A stretch of DNA of 64,000 nt from Serpens sp035497915 (GCF_035497915.1 NZ_DATJCS010000020.1:13278-77277); one strand, 5' to 3'; counted from the first letter of the stretch, positions 52,204-61,066 are shown. Numbers and translations: made by a program. The notes: generated by a model from the letters alone, not told the origin.

Positions 52204-53106
52204 TCAGCCCTCCTGGGCAATCGGCCGGCCGGTGAGGCGCTCGATCAGCGCCAGCAGGATGCCGGGCAGGGCATCGAGTTCGCGTACCAGGATGCGTCGC
52301 TCGCGCACCGCCCAGGGTTCGTCGAGCTGCACGGTGGCCAGGCGCATGGTGCGGCTGTGCCGCTGCGCGGCGGACTCGGGGATGATGCCGATGCCCACGC
52401 CCGCCTCGATCATCCGGCAGCTGGCTTCGAAGCTGGAGACCTGGATGCGCAGCGCGAGTTTCTGGCCGAGCTTTTCCACCTCGTCGCGCAGGAAGGTCAG
52501 CAGGGTGCTGCCTTCGTGCAGGCTGATGTGCGGGTAGGCCAGGGTCTGGGCGAGGGTCACCGCCTGTTCGCCGGCCAGCGGGTGGCCTTCGGGCACGGCC
52601 AGCACCAGGCGGTCGGTGCTGAAGTGGATGGCCTGCAGGCCGCTGACCTCCAGCGGACCGGCGATGATGCCCAGGTCCGTGGTGCCGTCCAGCACGCCGC
52701 GCACGATGTCGCGGCTCAGGCGTTCCTGCAGGTCCACGGTGACGCCCGGACGCTCGGCCAGGAAGCCGGCCAGTACCTCGGGGAGGAACTCGGTGACCGC
52801 CGTGGTGTTGGCGAAGATGCGGATGTGCCCGGCGTGGTCGGCGCCGTAGGCGGTGAATTCGCTTTTCAGGTAATCCACCTGGCGCATGATCAGCCGCGCG
52901 TGCTGCAGCAGCTTGTGGCCGGCGGGTGTCAGCTCCACGCCGCGGCTGTCGCGGTACAGCAGACGGCTGTCGAGCTGGCCCTCCAGGGCCTTGATGCGCG
53001 CGCTCGCAGCGGCCGGCGACAGGTGCGCGCGGCGCGCGCCCTGGGTCAGGCTCGGCGATTCGGCGATGTGGATGAACAGGCGCAGGTCGGCCAGATCGAA
53101 GTGCAT
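52204..53106 (-). CDS. itcR: LysR-type regulator of the itaconate cluster
   Basis: A 300-aa LysR-type regulator. Helix-turn-helix: DLADLRLFIHIAESPSLTQG and LSPAAASARIKALEGQL. The C-terminal part is an effector-binding fold. GGAGG 6 nt upstream supports ATG 53106; the long open frame beyond it is not LysR-like. It is divergent from ich, as PA0877 is from PA0878 in P. aeruginosa, where the homologue responds to itaconate. An inverted repeat in the 156-bp divergent region is the probable operator. Confidence 0.85.
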   Translation of the reverse strand: MHFDLADLRLFIHIAESPSLTQGARRAHLSPAAASARIKALEGQLDSRLLYRDSRGVELTPAGHKLLQHARLIMRQVDYLKSEFTAYGADHAGHIRIFANTTAVTEFLPEVLAGFLAERPGVTVDLQERLSRDIVRGVLDGTTDLGIIAGPLEVSGLQAIHFSTDRLVLAVPEGHPLAGEQAVTLAQTLAYPHISLHEGSTLLTFLRDEVEKLGQKLALRIQVSSFEASCRMIEAGVGIGIIPESAAQRHSRTMRLATVQLDEPWAVRERRILVRELDALPGILLALIERLTGRPIAQEG

Positions 53107-53153
53107 GGATGTCCTCCGGACAACAGCGGTAGGTGGGACCGTCTCGCGGAAAC

Positions 53154-53176
53154 GGCGTTCAGAATATCCGAATGCC
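53154..53176. promoter_or_regulatory. Putative operator for the itaconate LysR regulator
   Basis: GGCGTTC, 9 bp, GAATGCC is a 23-bp inverted repeat (one mismatch) that contains the LysR T-N11-A core. It lies 48 bp from the regulator start and 87 bp from the ich start. Confidence 0.6.
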
Positions 53177-53262
53177 GGTGGTTGTAAATCGGGATTCACG
53201 AAACGCCGGGCCCGAATGCATCCTGCGGCCACAACCACAAGACACCACGCGGGATGCCAGCC

Positions 53263-54090
53263 ATGACCGACGCCGCACTGACTGCCTGGATCGGGCGCAC
53301 CGAAGAAGCCCAGGACCAGCTGAGTCACAACCTCCTCAAGCGTATCGCCGCCACCCTGGGCGAGCCGACCCCCGCCAATGGCCAGCCCCTGCCGCCGCTG
53401 TGGCAGTGGTGCTTCTTCCAGGAACCGCTGTTCGAAACCGGCCTGGGCGCCGATGGCCATCCGGCGCGTGGCGGCTTCCTGCCGCCGGCGGACAACCGCA
53501 ACCGCATGTGGGCGGGTGGCCGGGTGGAATTCTTCGAGCCGCTCAAGGCCGGCGCCGAGGCCGAGAAGGTCTCGACCATCAAGCACATCGAGGAAAAGCA
53601 CGGCCGCACCGGTTCGCTGCTGTTCGTCACCGTGCAGCACGACTACCTGCAGGACGGCAGCCTGGCGATCCGCGAGGAACAGGACATCGTCTATCGCGAG
53701 CCGACTCCGCCGAAGCTGGGCAGTGGCGATGAACTGCCCACCGGCGACTGGCACGAGTCCATCACCCCCAGCTCGACCCTGCTGTTCCGCTATTCCGCCG
53801 TGACCTTCAACGGCCATCGCATCCACTACGACTGGCCCTACGTGACCGGCAGCGAAGGCTATCCGGGCCTGGTGGTGCACGGCCCGCTGATCGCCACCCT
53901 GAACCTGCGTGCCTTCTGCCGCGCCAACCCGCAGGCGCGCCTGCGCCGCTTCGCCTATCGCGGCGTGCGCCCGCTGATCGCGCCGCAAGCGTTCGAGGTG
54001 GGTGGGCGCATCGTCGCCCCCGGCAAGGCCGAGCTGTGGGCCGGCAACGCCGACGGCATCGCCCAGAAGGCCGAAGTGGAATTCGAATGA
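53263..54090 (+). CDS. ich: Itaconyl-CoA hydratase (mesaconyl-CoA hydratase-like)
   Basis: About 275 aa, with a double hot-dog (MaoC/FAS1-like dehydratase) fold. It hydrates itaconyl-CoA to citramalyl-CoA in itaconate breakdown. Landmarks: LWQWCFFQEPLFETGLGADGHP in the N-terminal half and HYDWPYVTGSEGYPGLVVHGP in the C-terminal half, where the catalytic Asp/His hydratase motif of hot-dog enzymes sits. ATG 53263 (MTDAALTAW) is taken; ATG 53254 is 9 bp upstream and possible. It is the first gene of the cluster, in the order of PA0878-PA0884. Confidence 0.88.
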   Translation: MTDAALTAWIGRTEEAQDQLSHNLLKRIAATLGEPTPANGQPLPPLWQWCFFQEPLFETGLGADGHPARGGFLPPADNRNRMWAGGRVEFFEPLKAGAEAEKVSTIKHIEEKHGRTGSLLFVTVQHDYLQDGSLAIREEQDIVYREPTPPKLGSGDELPTGDWHESITPSSTLLFRYSAVTFNGHRIHYDWPYVTGSEGYPGLVVHGPLIATLNLRAFCRANPQARLRRFAYRGVRPLIAPQAFEVGGRIVAPGKAELWAGNADGIAQKAEVEFE

Positions 54091-54102
54091 CCAGCGGCAC
54101 CG

Positions 54103-54174
54103 CAGGGTGGATCACGCTGTATCGATCCACCGAGCGGAGTTTCGGTGGATGTGCAAAGCGACATCCACCCTACG
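54103..54174. repeat. GGGTGGATC-type inverted repeat
   Basis: AGGGTGGATCACG and CGACATCCACCCTACG frame a smaller repeat (GATCCACCGAGCGG, TTTCGGTGGAT). It sits in the ich to acyl-CoA dehydrogenase gap. Related GTAGGGTGGAAAA units recur at 55450 and 57374. Confidence 0.7.
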
Positions 54175-54278
54175 CCTGCCGAACCGATCGGCAAGGTGGA
54201 TAGGTCGGCACGGTGGCCGGAACAACGCCGACCACCCCACGGCACGCCACGTAACAAGAAGAACATCGAGGAACCGCA

Positions 54279-55442
54279 ATGAACCCGTACCTGAATGACG
54301 AATACAACGCCATCCGTGAAGGCGTGCGCGCGCTGTGCGCCGAGTTTCCCGCCGAATACTGGCGCAAGATCGACGAGGAAAAGGGCTTCCCGGAAGCATT
54401 CGTCACCGCGATGACCGAAGCCGGCTGGCTGTCGGCGATGATCCCGGAAGCGTACGGCGGCTCGGGCCTGGGCCTGGCGGAAGCCTCCATCATCCTGGAG
54501 GAGGTCAACCGCTGCGGCGGCAACTCCGGCACCATCCACGGCCAGATGTACAACATGTTCACCCTGCTGCGTAACGGCAGCGAGGAGCAGAAGCGCTACT
54601 ACCTGCCCAAGCTGGCCAGCGGCGAGCTGCGCCTGCAGTCCATGGGCGTGACCGAGCCGACCACCGGCACTGACACCACCAAGATCAAGACCACCGCGGT
54701 GCGCCAGGGCGACAAGTACGTCATCAACGGCCAGAAGGTGTGGATCTCGCGTATCCAGCACTCCGACCTGATGATCCTGCTGGCGCGCACCACGCCGCTG
54801 GCCGAGGTGAAGAAGAAGGCCGACGGCATGTCGATCTTCCTGGTCGACCTGCGCGAGGCCATCGGCAACGGCCTGACCGTGCAGCCGATCGCCAACATGG
54901 TCAACCACGAGACCAACGAGCTGTTCTTCGACAACCTGGAAATCCCCGCCAGCAGCCTGATCGGCGAAGAGGGCAAGGGCTTCCGCTACATCCTCGACGG
55001 CCTGAACGCCGAGCGCACCCTGATCGCCGCCGAGTGCATCGGTGACGGCCGCTGGTTCACCGAGAAGTCCGCCCAGTACGCCCGTGATCGCGTGGTGTTC
55101 GGTCGCCCGATCGGCCAGAACCAGGGTGTGCAATTCCCGATCGCCGAGGCGCACATCGAGCTGGAAGCGGCCGACCTGATGCGCTGGCGCGCCTGCGAGG
55201 AGTACGACGCCGGCCGCAATGCCGGTGCCGCGGCCAACATGGCCAAGTACCTGGCCGCCAAGGCGTCCTGGGAAGCGGCCAACGCCTGCCTGCAGACCCA
55301 CGGTGGTTTCGGTTTCGCCAACGAGTACGACGTCGAGCGCAAGTTCCGCGAGACCCGTCTCTACCAGGTGGCGCCGATCTCCACCAACCTGATTCTTTCG
55401 TACGTGGCCGAGCACCTCCTCGAGCTGCCGCGCTCGTTCTGA
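54279..55442 (+). CDS. Acyl-CoA dehydrogenase of the itaconate cluster
   Basis: A 387-aa FAD-dependent acyl-CoA dehydrogenase. GVTEPTTGTDTTKIKTTAVR is the flavin and substrate loop. FDNLEIPASSLIGEEGKGF, QFPIAEAHIELEAADLMRW and LQTHGGFGFANEYDVERK are family signatures. The catalytic base is probably the Glu in the C-terminal NEYDVERKF segment, as in related enzymes. Its substrate is not fixed; (methyl)succinyl-CoA-type acids would fit the pathway. It corresponds to PA0879 in order. The intergenic gap upstream holds a palindromic repeat. Strong start: GAGGAACCGCA before ATG 54279. Confidence 0.92.
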   Translation: MNPYLNDEYNAIREGVRALCAEFPAEYWRKIDEEKGFPEAFVTAMTEAGWLSAMIPEAYGGSGLGLAEASIILEEVNRCGGNSGTIHGQMYNMFTLLRNGSEEQKRYYLPKLASGELRLQSMGVTEPTTGTDTTKIKTTAVRQGDKYVINGQKVWISRIQHSDLMILLARTTPLAEVKKKADGMSIFLVDLREAIGNGLTVQPIANMVNHETNELFFDNLEIPASSLIGEEGKGFRYILDGLNAERTLIAAECIGDGRWFTEKSAQYARDRVVFGRPIGQNQGVQFPIAEAHIELEAADLMRWRACEEYDAGRNAGAAANMAKYLAAKASWEAANACLQTHGGFGFANEYDVERKFRETRLYQVAPISTNLILSYVAEHLLELPRSF

Positions 55443-55449
55443 CCAACCC

Positions 55450-55540
55450 GTAGGGTGGAAAACGGCGCAGCCTTTTCCACCAGACGGAGCCGGTGCAGGG
55501 AAACGGTGGAAAAGACCTGGCGGTCGTTTCCCACCCTACG
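55450..55540. repeat. GTAGGGTGGAAAACG inverted repeat, unit A
   Basis: GTAGGGTGGAAAACGGC opens and CGTTTCCCACCCTACG closes a ~90-bp inverted repeat with internal CTTTTCCACC and GGTGGAAAAG arms. It could fold as a long hairpin in the mRNA between the acyl-CoA dehydrogenase and the glyoxalase-like gene. Confidence 0.75.
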
Positions 55541-55548
55541 AATGACGG

Positions 55549-55579
55549 CAGGGCGGTCAACGCAACGCGTTGGCCACCA
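55549..55579. repeat. Short GGCGG-CAACGC palindrome, second copy
   Basis: The core CAACGCAACGCGTTG is shared with 2974-3004. It lies 37 bp before the glyoxalase-like gene. Confidence 0.65.
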
Positions 55580-55615
55580 CCGCGCCGGAACGGCGCCTGA
55601 CCACGGAGAGACGTT

Positions 55616-56008
55616 ATGCAGATCAGCCATCTCGACCATCTGGTACTCACGGTGCAGAGCATCGAGCGCAGCGTCGATTTCTACACCCGCGTGCTGGGCA
55701 TGCAGCCGGTGGTGTTCGGCGAGGGCCGCAAGGCGCTGGCCTTCGGCGAGCAGAAGATCAACCTGCACCAGGCCGGCGCGGAATTCGAGCCGCACGCCCA
55801 TCGGCCGACGCCGGGTTCGGCGGACCTCTGCTTCGTCGTCGCCGAGCCACTGGAGCAGGTCATCGCCCAGCTGCAGGTCAACGGCGTCGAGATGCTCATG
55901 GGGCCGGTGATGCGCACCGGCGCCCAGGGGCCGATCCGCTCCGTCTACCTGCTCGACCCCGACCTGAACCTCATCGAACTCTCGAATTATCTGGAGATGG
56001 CCGAATGA
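55616..56008 (+). CDS. Glyoxalase/VOC superfamily protein
   Basis: A 130-aa VOC protein with two beta-alpha-beta-beta-beta repeats: ISHLDHLVLTVQSIERSVDFY (metal His) then FGEQKINLHQAG, PGSADLCFVVAEPLEQVI and LLDPDLNLIELSNY with a Glu ligand. It resembles ring-cleavage dioxygenase- or glyoxalase-type enzymes, but its reaction in itaconate catabolism is not established. PA0880 occupies the same place in P. aeruginosa. Its end overlaps the next gene by ATGA. Confidence 0.9.
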   Translation: MQISHLDHLVLTVQSIERSVDFYTRVLGMQPVVFGEGRKALAFGEQKINLHQAGAEFEPHAHRPTPGSADLCFVVAEPLEQVIAQLQVNGVEMLMGPVMRTGAQGPIRSVYLLDPDLNLIELSNYLEMAE

Positions 56009-57357
56009 GCCAGTACACCCAAGCCCTTGCCGCGTTCCTTGCCGACCTGCGCTACGAGCAGGTGCCGGCCGCGGTTCTCGATCGCACCGAAGACCTGTTC
56101 CTCGACTGGCTGGGTTCGGCGCTGGCCAGCCAGGGCGCGCACCCGATTCCGCTGTTCGAGCGCTACGCCGAGCAGATGGGCCCGGCCGAAGGGCGTGCGC
56201 GCATCCTGGTCAGCCGCCGCTCCAGCTCGGCCTACTTCGCCGCGCTGGTCAACGGCGCCAGCTCGCACCTGGTGGAGCAGGACGACCTGCACAACAGCTC
56301 TGTGCTGCACCCGGCCACCGTGGTGTTCCCGGCCGCGCTGGCCGCCGCGCAGGATCTCGGCAAGTCCGGTCGCGAGCTGCTGCTGGCCTCGCTGGCCGGC
56401 TACGAGGCGGGTATTCGCATCGGCGAATTCCTCGGCCGCTCCCACTACCGCATCTTCCACACCACCGCGACCGTCGGCACTCTGGCCGCCGCCGTGGCGG
56501 TCGGCAAGCTGATGGGCTTCGACAAGGAACAGTTCATCAACCTGCTGGGCAGCGCGGGCACCCAGGCCGCCGGCCTGTGGGAATTCCTGCGCGACGCCGC
56601 CGACTCCAAGCAGCTGCACACCGCCAAGGCCGCCGCCGACGGTCTGCTGGCCGCCTACCTGACCGCCGACGGGCTGAGCGGGGCGCGCAACATCCTGGAA
56701 GGCGAGCAGGGCATGGCCGCCGGCATGTCCACGGACGCCGATCCGCGCTGGCTGTCCGACCGCCTGGGCGAGCGCTGGGCGCTGGCCGAGACCAGCTTCA
56801 AGTTCCACGCCTCCTGCCGGCACACCCATCCGGCCGCCGACGCGCTGCTGGCGCTGATGCAGCGCGAGAACCTGACTGCCGACGAGATCGCCCGGGTGAC
56901 CACCCGCGTGCACCAGGGCGCCATCGATGTGCTGGGTCGTGTGGTGGTGCCGCAGACCGTGCACCAGGCCAAGTTCTCCATGGGCACCGTGCTGGGCCTG
57001 ATCGCCCTGTACGGCAAGGCCGGCCTGACCGAATTCCACACCCACGCGCTGACCGACCCCCGCGTCGGCCAGTTCCGCGACAAGGTCAGCATGCGGCTGG
57101 ACCCGGAAGTGGATGGCGCGTACCCGCAGCGCTGGCTGGGCCGCGTCGAGGTGGTGACCGTCGATGGCCGCACCCTGACTGCCGCCGTGGACGATCCCAA
57201 GGGCGATCCGGGCAACACCCTGAGCCGCGCCGAGCTGGAAGACAAGTTCCGCCGCCTGGTGGCCTTCTCCGGCGCGCGCAGCGCCGCCGAGGCCGGCGTG
57301 CTGATCGACCGCGTCTGGCGCCTGCGTGACACCTACGACCTGGGCGGCCTGGCCTGA
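56005..57357 (+). CDS. MmgE/PrpD family protein
   Basis: A 450-aa member of the 2-methylcitrate dehydratase/iminodisuccinate family (MmgE/PrpD). LFLDWLGSALASQGAHPIPL is the N-terminal landmark. FKFHASCRHTHPAADALLAL is the conserved His-rich stretch, and the C-terminal alpha/beta part is complete. PA0881 is the positional counterpart; it may dehydrate or isomerise a methylated dicarboxylate made alongside citramalyl-CoA. ATG 56005 overlaps the glyoxalase stop (56008), so the two are translationally coupled. Confidence 0.9.
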   Translation: MSQYTQALAAFLADLRYEQVPAAVLDRTEDLFLDWLGSALASQGAHPIPLFERYAEQMGPAEGRARILVSRRSSSAYFAALVNGASSHLVEQDDLHNSSVLHPATVVFPAALAAAQDLGKSGRELLLASLAGYEAGIRIGEFLGRSHYRIFHTTATVGTLAAAVAVGKLMGFDKEQFINLLGSAGTQAAGLWEFLRDAADSKQLHTAKAAADGLLAAYLTADGLSGARNILEGEQGMAAGMSTDADPRWLSDRLGERWALAETSFKFHASCRHTHPAADALLALMQRENLTADEIARVTTRVHQGAIDVLGRVVVPQTVHQAKFSMGTVLGLIALYGKAGLTEFHTHALTDPRVGQFRDKVSMRLDPEVDGAYPQRWLGRVEVVTVDGRTLTAAVDDPKGDPGNTLSRAELEDKFRRLVAFSGARSAAEAGVLIDRVWRLRDTYDLGGLA

Positions 57358-57373
57358 TGGCCAGAGCGTTTCC

Positions 57374-57468
57374 GTAGGGTGGAAAACGACCCCAGGTCTT
57401 TTCCACCGAATGCCGAGCGCATGAATTTGAAACGTGTGGAAAAGGCTACGCCGTTTTCCACCCTACGG
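57374..57468. repeat. GTAGGGTGGAAAACG inverted repeat, unit B
   Basis: GTAGGGTGGAAAACGAC and CGTTTTCCACCCTACGG are inverted, with internal CTTTTCCACC and GTGGAAAAGG. It is the second unit of the type at 55450, placed between the PrpD-type gene and ict. Confidence 0.75.
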
Positions 57469-57498
57469 ACTGAACCGAATTTGCAGGAACAACCGGAT

Positions 57499-58704
57499 AT
57501 GAGCACACCGAACAACAGCGTCCGTCCGCTGGACGGCATCACCGTCATCAGCCTGGAGCACGCCATCGCCGCGCCGTTCTGCACCCGTCAGTTGGCTGAC
57601 CTCGGCGCGCGGGTGATCAAGATCGAGCGCCCCGGCTCGGGCGACTTCGCCCGGGGCTATGACGAGCGCGTCGACGGCCTGGCCTCCCACTTCGTGTGGA
57701 CCAACCGCTCCAAGGAAAGCCTGACCCTGGACCTCAAGCAGGACGAGGCGATGCAGGTGCTCGACCAGTTGCTGAGCCAGGCCGACGTGCTGGTGCAGAA
57801 CCTGGCGCCGGGCGCCGCCGCGCGCATGGGCCTGTCCTTCGAGGTGCTGCATGAGTGCTACCCGCGCCTGATCGTCTGCGACATCTCCGGCTATGGCGAG
57901 GGCGGCCCCTACGAGCAGAAGAAGGCCTACGACCTGCTGATCCAGTCCGAAGGCGGCTTCCTGTCCGTCACCGGCGGGCCCGGCGAGGACGAGATGGCCA
58001 AGGCCGGTTGCTCCATCGCCGACATCGCCGCCGGCATGTACGCCTACACCGGCGTGCTCTCGGCGCTGATGCTGCGCGACAAGACCGGCAAGGGCAGCCG
58101 CGTGGACGTGTCGATGCTGGAAAGCCTGGTGGAATGGATGGGCTACCCGCTGTACTACGCCTACCAGGGCGCCACTCCGCCGCCGCGTGCCGGCGCCGCC
58201 CATGCCACCATTTACCCGTATGGCCCGTTCCCGGCCGGCGACGGCAAGACCGTGATGCTGGGCCTGCAGAACGAGCGCGAGTGGGTGGCCTTCTGCGAGA
58301 AGGTGCTGCTCGCGCCGGAACTGGCCCGGGACCCGCGCTTCTCCGCCAACTTCAAGCGCTCGGAAAACCGCGCCGAGCTGCGCGCCATCATCGTCGAGGT
58401 GTTCAGCACCCTGACCGCCGACGAGGTGATCGCGCGCCTGGATGCCGCGCCGATCGCCAACGCCCACGTCAACGACATGGCCGGCGTGTGGGCGCACCCG
58501 CAGCTCAAGGCCCGCGAGCGCTGGACCACGGTGGGCAGCCCCTCGGGCGAACTGCCGGCGCTGCTGCCGCCGGGTCGCAACGCCTCATTCCAACCGCGCA
58601 TGGACCCGGTGCCCGCGCTCGGCGAGCATACCGAGCGCCTGCTGGGCGAGCTGGGTTACGCCGAGGGCGATATCCAGCGCCTGCGCCAGCAGGGCGCCGT
58701 CTGA
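57499..58704 (+). CDS. ict: Itaconate CoA-transferase (family III)
   Basis: A 401-aa CaiB/BaiF-type CoA-transferase that activates itaconate with CoA from succinyl-CoA. Family III motifs: LDGITVISLEHAIAAPFCTR, LADLGARVIKIERPGSGDF, and the catalytic aspartate region DISGYGEGGPYEQKKAYD. AGMYAYTGVLSALMLRDKTG and GSRVDVSMLESLVEWM are also conserved. ATG 57499 gives MSTPNNSVRPLDG; the frame extends further upstream through a repeat and is not used. It works with ccl and ich to give acetyl-CoA and pyruvate. Counterpart of PA0882. Confidence 0.93.
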   Translation: MSTPNNSVRPLDGITVISLEHAIAAPFCTRQLADLGARVIKIERPGSGDFARGYDERVDGLASHFVWTNRSKESLTLDLKQDEAMQVLDQLLSQADVLVQNLAPGAAARMGLSFEVLHECYPRLIVCDISGYGEGGPYEQKKAYDLLIQSEGGFLSVTGGPGEDEMAKAGCSIADIAAGMYAYTGVLSALMLRDKTGKGSRVDVSMLESLVEWMGYPLYYAYQGATPPPRAGAAHATIYPYGPFPAGDGKTVMLGLQNEREWVAFCEKVLLAPELARDPRFSANFKRSENRAELRAIIVEVFSTLTADEVIARLDAAPIANAHVNDMAGVWAHPQLKARERWTTVGSPSGELPALLPPGRNASFQPRMDPVPALGEHTERLLGELGYAEGDIQRLRQQGAV

Positions 58705-58729
58705 CCCCATTCCAAGAAGGACACTCTTC

Positions 58730-59548
58730 ATGAGCAGCATCGTTCGCTCCGCCCTGTTCGTGCCGGCCACCCGCCCGGAACGCATCGCCAAGGCCCTGGC
58801 CACCGGCGCCGACGTGGTCGTCGTCGACCTCGAGGACGCCGTGGCCGAAACCCTGAAGGTCGAGGCCCGCGACAACCTGGAGCGCTACCTGCGCGACAAC
58901 CCCGAGGTGCGGCTGTATGTGCGGATCAACGGTGCCCTGCATGCCCAGCATCTGGAGGACCTGGCTGTCTGCCGCCGCTATGCCGGCGTGGTCGGTGTGT
59001 TGCTGCCCAAGGCCGAGAGCGCCCGGCAGGTGGAGCGCACGGCCGAATGCGGCAAGCCGGTGTGGCCGATCATCGAAAGCGCGCTGGGCCTGCAGCGCCT
59101 GGAGGAGATCGCCCGCGCCAAGGGCGTCGAGCGGCTGAGCTTCGGTGCGCTGGACCTGGGTCTGGATCTGGGCCTGGCCAGCGGCACTGCCGCGGCCGAA
59201 CGCATCCTCGACCAGGCCCGCTACGCCATCCTGCTGCAGTCGCGGCTGGCCGACCTGGCCGCGCCGCTGGACAGCGTGTTCCCCGACTTCCAGGACGCTG
59301 ACGGCCTGGCCCGCCACACCGCCGACATCCGCGACATGGGCTTCGGCGGCCGACTGTGCATCCACCCGAAGCAGGTGGACGTGGTGCACGCCACCCTGAT
59401 GCCCAGCGAAGCGGAGCTGGATTGGGCGCGTCGTGTCATCGCCGGTTTCGCCCAGGGCGAGGCGGTGTTCGTGGTCGACGGCCAGATGGTGGACATGCCG
59501 GTGATCGGTCGCGCCCGCCGCCTGCTGGAGCGTGCCGGGCAGCACTGA
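58730..59548 (+). CDS. ccl: Citramalyl-CoA lyase
   Basis: A 272-aa CitE-like lyase that splits (S)-citramalyl-CoA to acetyl-CoA and pyruvate, the last step of itaconate breakdown. RSALFVPATRPERIAKAL and VVVDLEDAVAE are the N-terminal landmarks; the Glu/Asp metal-binding region (WPIIESALGLQRLEEIA, LSFGALDLGLDLG) and LCIHPKQVDVVH are conserved. A weak AAGAAGGA site precedes ATG 58730. It starts 25 bp after ict. Counterpart of PA0883. Confidence 0.93.
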   Translation: MSSIVRSALFVPATRPERIAKALATGADVVVVDLEDAVAETLKVEARDNLERYLRDNPEVRLYVRINGALHAQHLEDLAVCRRYAGVVGVLLPKAESARQVERTAECGKPVWPIIESALGLQRLEEIARAKGVERLSFGALDLGLDLGLASGTAAAERILDQARYAILLQSRLADLAAPLDSVFPDFQDADGLARHTADIRDMGFGGRLCIHPKQVDVVHATLMPSEAELDWARRVIAGFAQGEAVFVVDGQMVDMPVIGRARRLLERAGQH

Positions 59549-59681
59549 ACAGTTCCCGCATGGGCCGCCCACCGCTGCCCGTGCCAAATCCCTTCACTTC
59601 AGAGGAGTGCAACGACCGCCAGGGAGGGAAAGCGGCCTTGAAAGGCCAACCACACATACAAAAACAAAGAGGTAAGACCCC

Positions 59682-60695
59682 ATGCGCAACTTCACTTTCA
59701 AAGCGCTTGCCTGCGCCGTGTCCCTGTCCTTCGCCGGTCTCGTGCAGGCGGCGGACCCCATCGTCATCAAGTTCGCCCACGTGGTGGCGGACAGCACGCC
59801 CAAGGGGCAGGGCGCCCTGCTGTTCAAGCGCTATGCCGAAGAGCGCCTGCCGGGCCAGGTCAAGGTCGAGGTGTACCCGAACTCCTCGCTGTATGGCGAC
59901 GGCAAGGAAATGGAAGCCCTGCTGCTCGGCGACGTGCACATGCTGGCGCCCTCGCTGGCCAAGTTCGAGCCCTACGCCAAGGCCATCCAGATCTTCGATC
60001 TGCCGTTCATCTTCGACGACATCCACGCCGTGGACCGCTTCCAGGCCAGCGACGCCGGCCAGTCGCTGCTGCGCAGCATGGAAGGCAAGGGCATCACCGG
60101 CCTGGCCTACTGGCACAACGGCATGAAGCAGCTGTCGGCCAACAAGCCGATGCGCCTGCCCAAGGACGCGCGCGGCCTGAAGTTCCGCGTGCAGGCCTCC
60201 AACGTGCTGGACGAGCAGTTCAAGGTCATTCGCGCCAACCCGCGCAAGATGAGCTTTGCCGAGGTGTACCAGGGCCTGCAGACCGGTGTGGTCAACGGCA
60301 CCGAGAACACCTGGTCGAACTACTTCAGCCAGAAGGTGCATGAGGTGCAGCCGTACTTCACCGCGTCCGACCACGGCGCCATCGACTACATGGTCATCAC
60401 CAACACGAAATTCTGGAACGGCCTGCCGGAGAACATTCGCGCCGAGCTGCAGGGCGTGATGAAGGATGTGACCAAGGAAGTGAACCGCCAGGCCGACGAC
60501 CTCAATCGCGAGGCTCGCGAGGCCATCGTCAAGGCCGGCACCAGCCAGATCATCGAATTGACCGCGCAAGAGCGTAACGAATGGCGCGAGGCCATGAAGC
60601 CGGTGTGGAAGAAGTTCGAGGCCGAGATCGGCAAGGAACTGATCGAGGCCGCCGCGGCGTCCAACCAGGCGGACAGCGTCGCCGCCAGCCACTGA
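59682..60695 (+). CDS. TRAP transporter substrate-binding protein (DctP type)
   Basis: A 337-aa periplasmic binding protein. The signal peptide (NFTFKALACAVSLSFAGLVQA) is cleaved after VQA. IKFAHVVADSTPKGQGALLF, GVVNGTENTWSNYFSQK with its conserved substrate-binding Arg upstream (KFRVQAS), and KFWNGLPENIR are DctP landmarks. It probably captures itaconate or another C4-C5 dicarboxylate for the cluster. The DctQ and DctM membrane genes that normally follow (PA0885-PA0886 in P. aeruginosa) are absent here: a terminator stands 31 bp downstream. Confidence 0.9.
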   Translation: MRNFTFKALACAVSLSFAGLVQAADPIVIKFAHVVADSTPKGQGALLFKRYAEERLPGQVKVEVYPNSSLYGDGKEMEALLLGDVHMLAPSLAKFEPYAKAIQIFDLPFIFDDIHAVDRFQASDAGQSLLRSMEGKGITGLAYWHNGMKQLSANKPMRLPKDARGLKFRVQASNVLDEQFKVIRANPRKMSFAEVYQGLQTGVVNGTENTWSNYFSQKVHEVQPYFTASDHGAIDYMVITNTKFWNGLPENIRAELQGVMKDVTKEVNRQADDLNREAREAIVKAGTSQIIELTAQERNEWREAMKPVWKKFEAEIGKELIEAAAASNQADSVAASH

Positions 60696-60726
60696 TCCCT
60701 GCGTTAACCCTGAGTACATCCTCTTT

Positions 60727-60760
60727 GCCCGTCGGCTCCCGGAGTCGACGGGCCTTTTTT
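60727..60760 (+). terminator. Terminator of the itaconate cluster
   Basis: GCCCGTCG pairs with CGACGGGC across an 11-nt loop and is followed by CTTTTTT. It ends the run of itaconate genes. Confidence 0.92.
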
Positions 60761-60899
60761 GCGAGCCACGCAATTGAATTGCGTTCTCGATGCTGATGGG
60801 CAGAACCGACTGTCAATTGGCCGAATCAAGCGTTCGTTTCGCCTTGCGGGATAAAAACGCCAGATTCACAACTTCCTGATCCCGGTCCTGGTGTTGCAT

Positions 60900-60926
60900 T
60901 GACAAAGCAAGTTCTTCGCTACAGTA
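60900..60926 (+). promoter_or_regulatory. Possible sigma-70 promoter for the effector gene
   Basis: TTGACA at 60900-60905 with TACAGT 15 bp later (short spacing) in an AT-rich region, ~140 bp before the effector start. The -35 is perfect and the -10 is fair. The rest of 60761-61066 shows no gene. Confidence 0.4.
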
Positions 60927-61066
60927 TTTTTTGCGAATATTGCCTGCAGTTAATTGTGCAGAAAGTTGCACAACTATAACGGATCACAGGGTTTGAAGAA
61001 CTAATTCAAACCGAATAATCGTCGCCGATCCCATAGAGCCCAACGGGATCCACAAGGAAGTGTGTC

